Source of the DNA: Fibrobacter sp.
GTDB lineage: Bacteria > Fibrobacterota > Fibrobacteria > Fibrobacterales > Fibrobacteraceae
Length of the DNA stretch: 11,657 bases
Assembly (NCBI GenBank): GCA_021443065.1
Contig: JABUUR010000251.1
Coordinates: forward strand, 1-11,657
Direction: 5' to 3'
Below the pieces are notes generated by a model. The model made no database searches. It was not told the origin of the DNA and worked only from the letters and a program-made list of their open reading frames with translations. A program made the translations under genes and the position numbers. Below are positions 1-6,859 of this stretch, piece after piece; position 1 is the first letter of the stretch; each line of letters opens with the position of its first letter.

Positions 1-60
1 CGGGTCAAGCCCGGGATGACAATGAGGGACGGAGGTCCCGGGTCAAGCCCGGGATGACAG
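1..60. repeat. Palindromic intergenic repeat, two tandem copies (VIPGLTRDL type)
   Basis: Two copies with a 38-bp period are visible. The first is cut by the window edge (1-21) and the second runs 37-60. The core is CCCGGG-TCAAG-CCCGGG followed by ATGACA. In the second copy, 36-42 (TCCCGGG) pairs with 48-54 (CCCGGGA), giving a 7-bp stem with a 5-nt loop. An alternative hairpin pairs GGGAC (26-30) with GTCCC (35-39). Read on the minus strand the element translates to the well-known spurious peptide VIPGLTRDL, a hallmark of REP-like repeats in many bacterial genomes. It lies beyond the terminator of the leftward DUF349 gene. A related copy lies at 5278-5301. It is non-coding; its function is unknown. 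Confidence 0.8.
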
Positions 61-86
61 CTGGTGGTGTTCGGGAGGACTTTCGC

Positions 87-115
87 AAAAAAAAAGACAG
101 TCCCGGGGGACTGTC
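87..115 (-). terminator. Rho-independent terminator of the DUF349 gene
   Basis: The stem GACAGTCCC (96-104) pairs perfectly with GGGACTGTC (107-115). This gives 9 bp around a GG, or in practice 8 bp with a 4-nt loop. On the minus strand it is followed directly by nine T residues (the A run at 95-87). It starts 28 nt downstream of the stop codon at 144-146, so it should end the leftward transcript. Confidence 0.9.
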
Positions 116-143
116 CTGGATTTTTAATCCTGCTTGATGCAGC

Positions 144-3029
144 CTACTGTGCAGCGGGCGTTTCCGCAGAGGCCTGTTCGGGCTTTGGCTCGTCCTTGCG
201 GCCGAAGGCGAAAACCTTGTCGCAGGCGCTGTTGAAGCGGTTCCATGTCTTTTCGGAATGCTCACGAGGAACGGCTCCCACTTCCTTCCAGAGGCGGCGG
301 AGGTGCTTGACCTTGTTCATGGAGGCTCCTACGGTAGATTCGCTCAGGTCGGTGAGGAGGTCTTCGGCCTGTTCGCAAAGCAACAGCTTCTTTTGCAGGT
401 TGTTTTGGCGGGCCTGTTCCTGAATGTCCAACTGGTCGCGACGACGGGTAAAGAAATCGTCGCAGGCTTCGCGGAAACTCTTGTAGAGTTCTGCATCTTC
501 TGCACCGCAGGAACCGATTTCACGCCATTCCTTCTGAATTTCGCGAACAGCGTCTGCCATCTGGTTGGAACCGGCGGATTCGCAGAACTGGCGCACCTTC
601 TCGATCATTTCAAGTTTTTTAGCCTTGACATCGTCCAATGCGGCTGCCAAGGTTGCATCGGACTGGGCCAAATTGACGATGATCCTGTTGTGAATGGCGT
701 TGTAGCGTTCGCTGATGCTTTCGATGGATTCCTTGGGCACCATGCCCAGGACCTTGAATTCTGCTTCGGCGGCCTTGAGTTCTTCGAGTGTCGTTGTGCC
801 TTCGGCTGCTTCCAGTTTTTCGCAAAGGGCAATCTTTGCCTCAAGGTTTTTCTGCTTGCCGGCATCCAGTTCTTCGAAATGGGAACGTTTCTTTTCGAAG
901 AAACGGTCGCAGGCACTGCGGAATCGATTCCAGATTTCGTCGGACTTGCTCTTGGGTACGGGGCCGGTGGCCTTCCATGCATCCTGGAGCTGCTTGAGCT
1001 TGTTGGAGGTGGCGTTCCAGTCGGTCGATTCGATAAGTGCCTCGGCTTCTGCGCAGAGTGCTTCCTTCTTTTCGTAGTTGGCTTCTCGGGATTCGTCTTC
1101 TTGCTTGACGTTTTCCTTGTGCTGTGCGTAGAAGGAATTGACTGCCGCCTTGAAACGTTCGGTCAGGGCCGCCACGTTTTCCTTGGGCACCATGCCGATG
1201 TTCTTCCAGGAATCCTGGAACTCCTGCATGGTCTTGAACTTGTCCTTCCAGAAGATTTCGGCGTTTCCCACCAGTTCTTCGATCTTTTGGCAAAGGGCTT
1301 CCTTGTCGGCCAGGTTCTTGAGGCGTTCTGCATTCATCTCTTCGATGAAGGAAGCGCAGTTTTCCTTGATCTTTTCGTAGTTTGTCTGGAAACGTTCCTG
1401 CATGGCCTGGTACTTGTCTGCTGACACGCGACCAATTTCTTTCCAGCGGTTGGAAATCTCGCGGAGCTTGGTCATTACGGCGCGGCTGGGTTCTTCCTTG
1501 GTAAGGGCTTCCATTTCGGTCAGCAAGTCGTCGCGGTCCTTTTCGTTGTGCCAGTTTTCCCACTGCTGCATTTCCTGGAAGCGGGCTGTGGCGATCTTGT
1601 ATTCCTGCCACAGGTCGTGGTACTTGAACTTCTGATCGCCGACGATTTCCTTCCACTGGGCGTAGAGATCGCGGACCTTCTTGTTGATTTCGGCAAAGTC
1701 TTCGTTTTCGTCCAGGGCCTTTACCTTTTCGATGATGGCCCTGAGTTTTACGGAGTTCTCTTCTACGAGTTTCTGGGCACTCTCGTTGAATGCATTGATT
1801 TTTTCGGATAGCTTGTTGCGCAGCGCGTTGTAGGACTGGAGGGCGGGGTCTTCGCCTTCTAGCAGCGGGAGCTTTTCCCATTCACGAACCAGGGCGTGCA
1901 GAACCTTGCCGGAGGTTTCGCTGATGTCGCTTTCAGAAAGGGCCTTGAGACGTTCCAGCAATTCTGCACGGAGAGAATCGCTTGCGGCCTCGGATTCGGG
2001 GGCGTCTACCACCACCGGCTTGCGCACTTCAAGAACCTTGAGGTAGGCGTTGTTGAAACGCTTGACCAGGTCGGTCTGGGAGAGGTTTCCAGCCTTCAAT
2101 GTGGCGACGATGGAATCCACCTGTTCCGCATTTTCTGCAATCTTGTTTTCTGCAATCAACTGTTCCAGCACCTGCAGGTCGTCGGCAAGTTTCTGTGCCA
2201 TGGCGGCTCTCTCGGCTTCGGCCTTTGCCGCTGCAATCTTTTCGGCATTCACTTCGTCGCAGAACTTGTTGAAACTCTGGTAGATTTCGTCGAGTTCCGG
2301 CTGCTTTTCGCCCATGCCGAGGGCGGCTGCGTCCTTCATCAATTCGTCGAACTGGGCCTTGACGTTCAGAGGGTCCTTACTTGCGGCAAGGCTGTGGGCC
2401 TGGCCGATCAACGCTTCGCGCTTGCTCTGCAGGAGCAGTGCGGCTTTCTTGCCACCGTCTTCTGCTTCTTTCTTGGCACGGATTTTATCGGCAATCAACT
2501 TGCGTACGGAGTTGTGCCTGGATTTTTTAGTCAGGTCCTGCATCAAGGCTTCGGAGGTCACCTTTTCGGCGGCGGAGAGGGCAATCTTTTCGCTTGCGTC
2601 GATGGTTGCCACCACGGCGAGAATACTGGACTTGTTGCAGTGCTTGACCAGTTCTGCACGGACAGTTTCGCTGGTCATGGGAGATCTCAGCAAATCTTCG
2701 GCGTAATGGGAATCCTTGAGTTCAACGATCATGGCCAATTCCTTTTCGGAGGGACTGGTCGTGTTTTTGAGAATCTTGACAACTTCATCCAGGTAGCGGT
2801 TGGCGGCAATACGACGGATGTTTTCGTTGCTGTCAGACTTGGAAATTTTCTGAAGGGCTTCCACAATGGTCAATTTCTTGACAGCGGCGGTTCGAACATT
2901 TACATCGGGATCCGTGCTGGCCAGGCTTTCAATAATGTCCTGATCGTCCAACTCCTTTTCGACGGCGGTAACGCGGACTGCAGGGTCTGACTTTTTCCAG
3001 TTTGGTTTCACAAAATCAAAAAAGCTCAT
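144..3029 (-). CDS. DUF349 repeat protein with N-terminal HEAT-like region (961 aa)
   Basis: This is a large, soluble, highly charged, mostly helical protein with no signal peptide or membrane segment. Residues about 10-185 look like HEAT/armadillo repeats (DPAVRVTAV at 15-23, DPDVNVRTAAV at 40-50). From about residue 215 a unit of about 75 residues recurs. It has the DUF349 signature: an aromatic followed by K/R-E-I/V-G, then a helix with RF/F and C/F. The signature aromatic falls at W459, W529, W608, W685, F758, W835 and W914. Degenerate units are centred near 235, 312 and W384, making about ten in all. The tail (942-961) is Pro/Glu/Ala-rich and disordered. The ATG at 3029 is preceded by GGAGA (3040-3036) with 6-nt spacing, and the gene ends in TAG before a strong terminator, so it appears monocistronic. 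DUF349 has no established biochemical function, and I infer only a scaffold or binding role. The repeat assignment is confident. Confidence 0.9.
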   Translation of the reverse strand: MSFFDFVKPNWKKSDPAVRVTAVEKELDDQDIIESLASTDPDVNVRTAAVKKLTIVEALQKISKSDSNENIRRIAANRYLDEVVKILKNTTSPSEKELAMIVELKDSHYAEDLLRSPMTSETVRAELVKHCNKSSILAVVATIDASEKIALSAAEKVTSEALMQDLTKKSRHNSVRKLIADKIRAKKEAEDGGKKAALLLQSKREALIGQAHSLAASKDPLNVKAQFDELMKDAAALGMGEKQPELDEIYQSFNKFCDEVNAEKIAAAKAEAERAAMAQKLADDLQVLEQLIAENKIAENAEQVDSIVATLKAGNLSQTDLVKRFNNAYLKVLEVRKPVVVDAPESEAASDSLRAELLERLKALSESDISETSGKVLHALVREWEKLPLLEGEDPALQSYNALRNKLSEKINAFNESAQKLVEENSVKLRAIIEKVKALDENEDFAEINKKVRDLYAQWKEIVGDQKFKYHDLWQEYKIATARFQEMQQWENWHNEKDRDDLLTEMEALTKEEPSRAVMTKLREISNRWKEIGRVSADKYQAMQERFQTNYEKIKENCASFIEEMNAERLKNLADKEALCQKIEELVGNAEIFWKDKFKTMQEFQDSWKNIGMVPKENVAALTERFKAAVNSFYAQHKENVKQEDESREANYEKKEALCAEAEALIESTDWNATSNKLKQLQDAWKATGPVPKSKSDEIWNRFRSACDRFFEKKRSHFEELDAGKQKNLEAKIALCEKLEAAEGTTTLEELKAAEAEFKVLGMVPKESIESISERYNAIHNRIIVNLAQSDATLAAALDDVKAKKLEMIEKVRQFCESAGSNQMADAVREIQKEWREIGSCGAEDAELYKSFREACDDFFTRRRDQLDIQEQARQNNLQKKLLLCEQAEDLLTDLSESTVGASMNKVKHLRRLWKEVGAVPREHSEKTWNRFNSACDKVFAFGRKDEPKPEQASAETPAAQ

Positions 3030-3090
3030 AAGGTATCTCCAATAGAAAGTAAACCCGTTTTGCGGATTTATGGATATAATGTAAATAAAA

Positions 3091-3113
3091 AAACTTTTTT
3101 GTTGAAAAAGTTT
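3091..3113. promoter_or_regulatory. A/T-rich perfect inverted repeat between divergent genes
   Basis: AAACTTTTT (3091-3099) and AAAAAGTTT (3105-3113) form a 9-bp perfect inverted repeat around a 5-nt loop, in the gap between the divergent DUF349 gene and priA. It could be an operator for a dimeric regulator, a hairpin in one of the leaders, or a chance product of A/T richness. Nothing in the sequence decides between these. Confidence 0.35.
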
Positions 3114-3145
3114 CCTAAAAATTAGGGCTTTTTGGCGTGTTTAAC

Positions 3146-3153
3146 TATCTTTA
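3146..3153 (+). promoter_or_regulatory. Candidate -10/-7 box of priA next to the start codon
   Basis: The sequence TATCTTTA lies only 5 nt before the GTG at 3159. It resembles the TAnnTTTG box of Bacteroidota and a TATATTTA box 4 nt before the start of the gene at 9442. No convincing -35 is visible. If it is a real -10, transcription would begin at or within a few nucleotides of the GTG, giving a leaderless or near-leaderless mRNA. No standard Shine-Dalgarno is placed to serve that GTG. Confidence 0.35.
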
Positions 3154-3158
3154 GGTCC

Positions 3159-5228
3159 GTGGCAAAGCGAATTCCCAAAATAGAACCCCCCGAAGAGGTG
3201 AGTCTCAAGGTCAAGTCCTCACTGTTGAACGGTTTTTGCATGGTGTATATCCCTCTGGCTCCGGCGGTCTATACCTACGGCATTCCGGAAGGAACGGTTT
3301 TAAAACGCGGCGACCTGGTCTGGGTTCAGTTGGCGACGAGAAAAAAGCCTGCCCTAGCTGTGGTTGCATGTGTTCATCAGGACCGGCCACATTTTGATGT
3401 ACGCCTTGCTTACCCTCATCAATCGGGGTACAGTTTTAGCGAACGTTATATGGAAAATCTGGAGTGGGTGTCCAGGTACTATATCTGTTCGCCCATGAAA
3501 TCGCTGTTCGCTTTTTGGCCCTCCGACTTTGAAAAGATTCTGGATGCCTATGCCTTTGATAAATCAGAGGGTCAAAAAAAAGAACGTTCTACGGCAAACA
3601 AGAAACCGGACTTGCCGCCCTTGACTTTGGAACAAAGTAACGCACTGCAGAGCCTGGTCGGGGATTTGAATGGCAGTGGTTTCAGAGGTACCTTGCTTCA
3701 CGGTGTCACAGGGTCTGGCAAGACGAGAGTTTATCAGGAATTAGCCTACGTGGCTTTGCAGCAGGGCAAAAAGGTCCTGATTCTTGTACCGGAAATCGGA
3801 TTGACTCCCCAGACAGCGCAACGCTTTGAATCTTTTTTGCAGGAACCGATTGTGATTTTGCATTCGGCACTTTCCGCCCCCAAGAAACGCGACGGATACG
3901 TTTCCATTATGAATGGCGAGGCGAGGATTGTGCTGGGTACCCGAAGTGCCATTTTGGCCCCCTTTGATTTTGACCTTGTGATTTTGGATGAGGAACACGA
4001 TTCGTCCTTTAAGCAACAGGATCCTGCTCCGCGATACCACACCCGTGAACTGGCTTTCCATTTGGCCCACAAGCATGGTGCTTTGGTTGTCCTTGGCAGT
4101 GCCACTCCCTGCCTTGAAACTTACAACAACGCCGCCGCGGGGCACCTGAAGGTTTTGCACCTTAAGGAACGGGCGACCCACGCTCCCTTGCCTACGGTGA
4201 ACGTGGTGGACATGGGCAGGGTGCGTCAGCAGAAAGGTATTTTGCTTTCGCCCCAACTTAGGGAGGCGTTGTCGGATTGCATTGCCGAAGGGAGCCAGGC
4301 CATTGTGCTCATGAACCGCCGCGGCTATTCCAAGGTGCGCGTTTGTTCGGCGTGCGGCGAGACCCTGTATTGTAAAGCCTGCCATGTGCCCTTGGTTTAC
4401 CACAAGCAGTACGGTTCATTGATGTGCCATTACTGCGGAAGGCTTTATCCGGTAAATTCCCCCTGCCAGAGTTGCGGGGCCGATACCTACGAGTTCGTGG
4501 GCGGTGCCATCGAAATGCTGGAAGATGAAATTTTGGAATGGGTGGGCGGAGCAAAGGTTGTTCGCATGGATCGGGACACCACGCAAAATGTGGGGGCTTC
4601 CGAAAAGATCCTGGAAGCGTTCCGCAATCGTGAATACAATGTTCTGCTGGGTACGCAGATGGTGGCCAAGGGCCACGATTTCCCGGGGGTGCGCCTGGTG
4701 GGCGTGGTGGGGGCGGATTCGGGCCTGGGCATTCCGGATTTTCGATCCTCCGAGAAGATGTACCAGTTGCTGAGCCAGACTGCTGGCCGTGCGGGCCGTG
4801 CCGCCTCTGCAGAGGGGAGCGAATGCAAGCCGGGCCAGGTGTTCATCCAGACGTTAAAACCTGCGGAGCCTGTGATGCAGTTTGCCATACGTCATGACTT
4901 CGAGGGCTTTGCCGAACAGGAACTTCAGGGGCGTCGCGACGCGCTCTATCCGCCTTTTTGCAAACTGGTGGAAATCAGTTGCGGAAGCCGGGACGAGGGC
5001 CTGCTTCGTTTGGCGGTAAACCGCTTGGAACAGATGCTTCGGGCTGAAAAGTCCCTGCTGGTGCTTGGACCCGTGGACGCGTTTATCTCCATGGTGCAGA
5101 ATGTGCATTGGGTAAAGTTGTATGTAAAAACGACTGACCTGAATCCTGTTCGCAAGGTTTTGAACCCTGTGGTGAACAGCCCCAAACCGTGGGAACCGGG
5201 TGTGGATATTAAGATAGAGATTGATTAG
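3159..5228 (+). CDS. priA: Primosomal protein N' (replication restart helicase PriA)
   Basis: PriA is a 3'-5' DNA helicase that recognises stalled forks and reloads the replicative helicase. Numbering is from the GTG at 3159 (689 aa). The N-terminal 3'-DNA-binding domain begins at VYIPLAP (29-35). The helicase core has Walker A GVTGSGKT (182-189), DEEH (277-280), GSAT (313-316) and motif VI QTAGRAGR (540-547). Inserted in the second lobe are eight cysteines (396, 399, 405, 408, 423, 426, 436, 439) in the PriA two-zinc spacing. The C-terminal domain carries VLGPVDAFI near 634-642. Length is in the normal range. The start is uncertain: TTG at 3132 has AGGG 4 nt upstream, GTG at 3159 follows a promoter-like box, and ATG at 3240 (residue 28) would still leave the first conserved strand. 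I chose 3159 because the following residues look coding. priA converges on gmk, while in many bacteria the two lie in one co-directional cluster. Confidence 0.95.
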   Translation: MAKRIPKIEPPEEVSLKVKSSLLNGFCMVYIPLAPAVYTYGIPEGTVLKRGDLVWVQLATRKKPALAVVACVHQDRPHFDVRLAYPHQSGYSFSERYMENLEWVSRYYICSPMKSLFAFWPSDFEKILDAYAFDKSEGQKKERSTANKKPDLPPLTLEQSNALQSLVGDLNGSGFRGTLLHGVTGSGKTRVYQELAYVALQQGKKVLILVPEIGLTPQTAQRFESFLQEPIVILHSALSAPKKRDGYVSIMNGEARIVLGTRSAILAPFDFDLVILDEEHDSSFKQQDPAPRYHTRELAFHLAHKHGALVVLGSATPCLETYNNAAAGHLKVLHLKERATHAPLPTVNVVDMGRVRQQKGILLSPQLREALSDCIAEGSQAIVLMNRRGYSKVRVCSACGETLYCKACHVPLVYHKQYGSLMCHYCGRLYPVNSPCQSCGADTYEFVGGAIEMLEDEILEWVGGAKVVRMDRDTTQNVGASEKILEAFRNREYNVLLGTQMVAKGHDFPGVRLVGVVGADSGLGIPDFRSSEKMYQLLSQTAGRAGRAASAEGSECKPGQVFIQTLKPAEPVMQFAIRHDFEGFAEQELQGRRDALYPPFCKLVEISCGSRDEGLLRLAVNRLEQMLRAEKSLLVLGPVDAFISMVQNVHWVKLYVKTTDLNPVRKVLNPVVNSPKPWEPGVDIKIEID

Positions 5229-5236
5229 GTTGTGGC

Positions 5237-5365
5237 TGTCATTTCGGCCCCGAGCAGACTTCTATGGCAAGAGAGAACCCGGGTCAAGCCCGGGTTGACA
5301 ACGAAAGGAGCCCGGGTTGACAACGAAAGGAGCCCGGGTTGACAACGAAAGGAGCCCGGGTTGAC
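5237..5365. repeat. REP-like element expanded into a 22-bp tandem array
   Basis: This fills most of the gap between the convergent stops of priA and gmk. CCCGGG-TCAAG-CCCGGG-TTGACA (5278-5300) matches the element at the window start except ATGACA is TTGACA. A 22-bp unit starting with CCCGGGTTGACAACG and ending AAAGGAG then occurs three times without mismatch (5289-5310, 5311-5332, 5333-5354). A partial fourth unit follows (5355-5365). TGTCA at 5237-5241 is the inverted counterpart of the terminal TGACA and may mark the outer edge of the parental element. No T-run follows any hairpin, so an intrinsic terminator is not supported. The array begins 10 nt past the gmk stop and so probably sits in the gmk 3' UTR. 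Confidence 0.85.
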
Positions 5366-5374
5366 TGCCGGCCT

Positions 5375-5947
5375 CTAGAGTTGGCTGATGGAAAGAATTT
5401 CCCTAAGTTCCTGGGCTGCTTTCTGCACGTCGTCATTGACGATGGTGTACTCGTACTTGCCCTGGGTCTTTGCAAATTTCACTTCTTTCTTGGCGTTGTT
5501 CAGACGGAGTTGGATTACATCCTCGGAATCGGTTCCGCGGCCCCGTAGGCGACGTTCCAGTTCTTCGTCGCTGGGCGGCAAAATCAGGATTCCCGTAGCC
5601 TCGGGGTAGACCTTGTCAAAGTTCACCTTGCCGAAAACGTCCAGGTCGAACAGCACGCGGTTGCCTTCTGCCAAGGTTTTTTCTACAAAACTCTTGGGGG
5701 TGCCGTAGTAGTTGCCGTGAACCTCGTTATATTCAATCAATCCGTCGTTCTTGATCAGTTCCTCGAATTCTTCCTTGGTCTTGAAGAAATAGTGGACACC
5801 GTCCACTTCCCCTTCGCGAGGCTTGCGTGTGGTGGCTGAAATGGAATACTTGATGTCGGGAAAATCGGGGAGAACCATCTTTTGCAAGGTGGATTTCCCG
5901 GCGCCGCTGGCGGAACTCATTACGAAAAGTTTGTTCTTGTATGTCAT
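5375..5947 (-). CDS. gmk: Guanylate kinase
   Basis: This 190-aa cytoplasmic enzyme phosphorylates GMP (and dGMP) to GDP with ATP, feeding GTP and GDP-sugar synthesis. The P-loop is at 11-20 (SSASGAGKST), with Ser12-Ala13 in place of the common Gly-Pro. The GMP-binding part has SISATTRKPREGE (35-47) and Y53. The segment IEYNEVHGNYYGTP (71-84) carries the Glu and Tyr residues that contact GMP. The lid region is RLRGRGTDSED (133-143), followed by the Arg of QLRL. Length is slightly below the usual 200-210 residues because both ends are short. The start is ATG at 5947. The reading frame stays open upstream, but that part is an out-of-frame shadow of the GT2 gene. The ATG overlaps the GT2 stop (ATGA, 5944-5947), with GAGGA just upstream inside the GT2 gene, which suggests translational coupling. 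It is last in the leftward gene group. No intrinsic terminator follows, only the tandem repeat. Confidence 0.96.
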   Translation of the reverse strand: MTYKNKLFVMSSASGAGKSTLQKMVLPDFPDIKYSISATTRKPREGEVDGVHYFFKTKEEFEELIKNDGLIEYNEVHGNYYGTPKSFVEKTLAEGNRVLFDLDVFGKVNFDKVYPEATGILILPPSDEELERRLRGRGTDSEDVIQLRLNNAKKEVKFAKTQGKYEYTIVNDDVQKAAQELREILSISQL

Positions 5948-6852
5948 TTGTCCTCGATGTAAAGGGGGCGTTGCTTGACCTCGTCGTAGATTCGTCCAAT
6001 GTACTCGCCCAGGATGCCGATGGTCATAAGTTGCACGCCGGAGAAAAATACGATGGCGGTCATCAGGGAGGCCCAGCCCGGAACCGTGGTTGCAGGGGAT
6101 AGGAATTTTTCCAGAATGGACCAGACGAAAATGCCAAATCCGACCAAGGTAGCAAAGATCCCCATGTAGAAACTGATTTTCAGGGGGGAGGAACTGAATC
6201 CCGTAATGCCGTCCAGGGCGAGGCGGACCATCTTTTTCAAGGGGTACTTGGAAGTGCCTGCTGTGCGTTCGGCACGGTCGTACTTGACTCCGATTTTCTT
6301 GAAACCGACCCAGCATACCAGGCCCCGAAGAAAACGGCTACGCTCCGGCAAGTTCTTCAACTGTTCAACCACGCAGCGGTCCATGAGGCGGTAGTCGCCG
6401 GTGTCTGGCGGAATGTCTATGCTGGTGAGTTTCCCGATAATGCGGTAGAAGGTGAATGCCGTAAACCGCTTGAAGATTGTTTCGCCCGCCCGCTTGTTAC
6501 GCTGGGCGTAAACGACCTGGTATCCTTCGCGCCATTTTTTCAGCATTTCGTGGATGAGGCTGGGAGGGTCCTGAAGATCGCCGTCGATAATCACCACGGC
6601 ATCGCCAATGGCCTTGTCCAGGCCTGCGCTGAATGCCGCCTGGTGGCCGAAGTTGCGACTGAAATTCACGATCTTGTTGTGAGGGGTAGACGGAAGCAAT
6701 CCTTCAAGGATCTCCCGGGTCTTGTCCCTGGAACCGTCGTTTACGAAAATCAGTTCGTGCTCCACGTCCTTCAATTCTTCTTCGAGAACCTTGAAGGTGG
6801 TGGCGACAATTTCTTCTTCGTTGTAAAGAGGTACGATTACAGATAACAACAT
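5944..6852 (-). CDS. Polyprenyl-phosphate glycosyltransferase, GT2 family (DPM1/GtrB/ArnC-like)
   Basis: This 302-aa enzyme should transfer a sugar from a nucleotide donor onto undecaprenyl phosphate at the cytoplasmic face of the inner membrane. The GT-A domain starts at once with LLSVIVPLYNEEE (2-14). It has FVNDGSRD (36-43), the metal/donor motif DGDLQDPP (90-97), and the TGDYRLMDR and ERSRFLRGL segments (151-159, 170-178) typical of the DPM1-like subgroup. Two C-terminal membrane helices lie at about 225-249 and 259-285, then a short cytoplasmic tail, as in GtrB and ArnC. Sugar specificity cannot be read from sequence. The start ATG at 6852 has AAGG 5 nt upstream, and this Shine-Dalgarno overlaps the stop of the preceding GT-C gene. 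That gene ends only 7 nt away, and the GT2 stop overlaps the gmk start. It very likely makes the lipid-linked donor for its neighbour. Confidence 0.92.
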   Translation of the reverse strand: MLLSVIVPLYNEEEIVATTFKVLEEELKDVEHELIFVNDGSRDKTREILEGLLPSTPHNKIVNFSRNFGHQAAFSAGLDKAIGDAVVIIDGDLQDPPSLIHEMLKKWREGYQVVYAQRNKRAGETIFKRFTAFTFYRIIGKLTSIDIPPDTGDYRLMDRCVVEQLKNLPERSRFLRGLVCWVGFKKIGVKYDRAERTAGTSKYPLKKMVRLALDGITGFSSSPLKISFYMGIFATLVGFGIFVWSILEKFLSPATTVPGWASLMTAIVFFSGVQLMTIGILGEYIGRIYDEVKQRPLYIEDK

Positions 6853-6859
6853 GATGGCC

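Noticed and set aside
5..265. Small minus-strand ORF ending in VIPGLTRDLRPSL
   Set aside because: This is the classic spurious peptide produced by the intergenic palindromic repeat and is not a gene.
841..1881. Minus-strand 346-codon open frame inside the DUF349 gene
   Set aside because: This is an alternative frame of the same strand. The Arg/Pro/Gln-rich product is typical of a frame-shifted reading and has no start signal.
258..2990. Long plus-strand open frames (388 and 364 codons) opposite the DUF349 gene
   Set aside because: They are antisense shadows of a Lys/Glu/Ala-rich gene with strong codon bias. Their Phe/Leu/Gly/Cys-rich translations match no family, and the minus-strand frame has a proper ribosome binding site and terminator.
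3075..3080. Perfect TATAAT on the plus strand upstream of priA
   Set aside because: There is no -35 at 16-18 bp and no extended -10 TGn in register. The region is very A/T-rich, so a chance match is likely, though a weak promoter is not excluded.
5295..5344. Repeated TTGACA and AAAGGAG in the tandem units as promoters or ribosome binding sites
   Set aside because: They recur because the unit recurs. No -10 box at proper spacing and no start codon or coding frame follows.
5289..5365. Tandem 22-bp repeats as a CRISPR array
   Set aside because: The units are directly contiguous with no variable spacers.
5375..6316. A 313-codon frame that would extend gmk upstream
   Set aside because: The extra N-terminal part is an out-of-frame reading of the GT2 gene. 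Guanylate kinase homology begins at the ATG at 5947.
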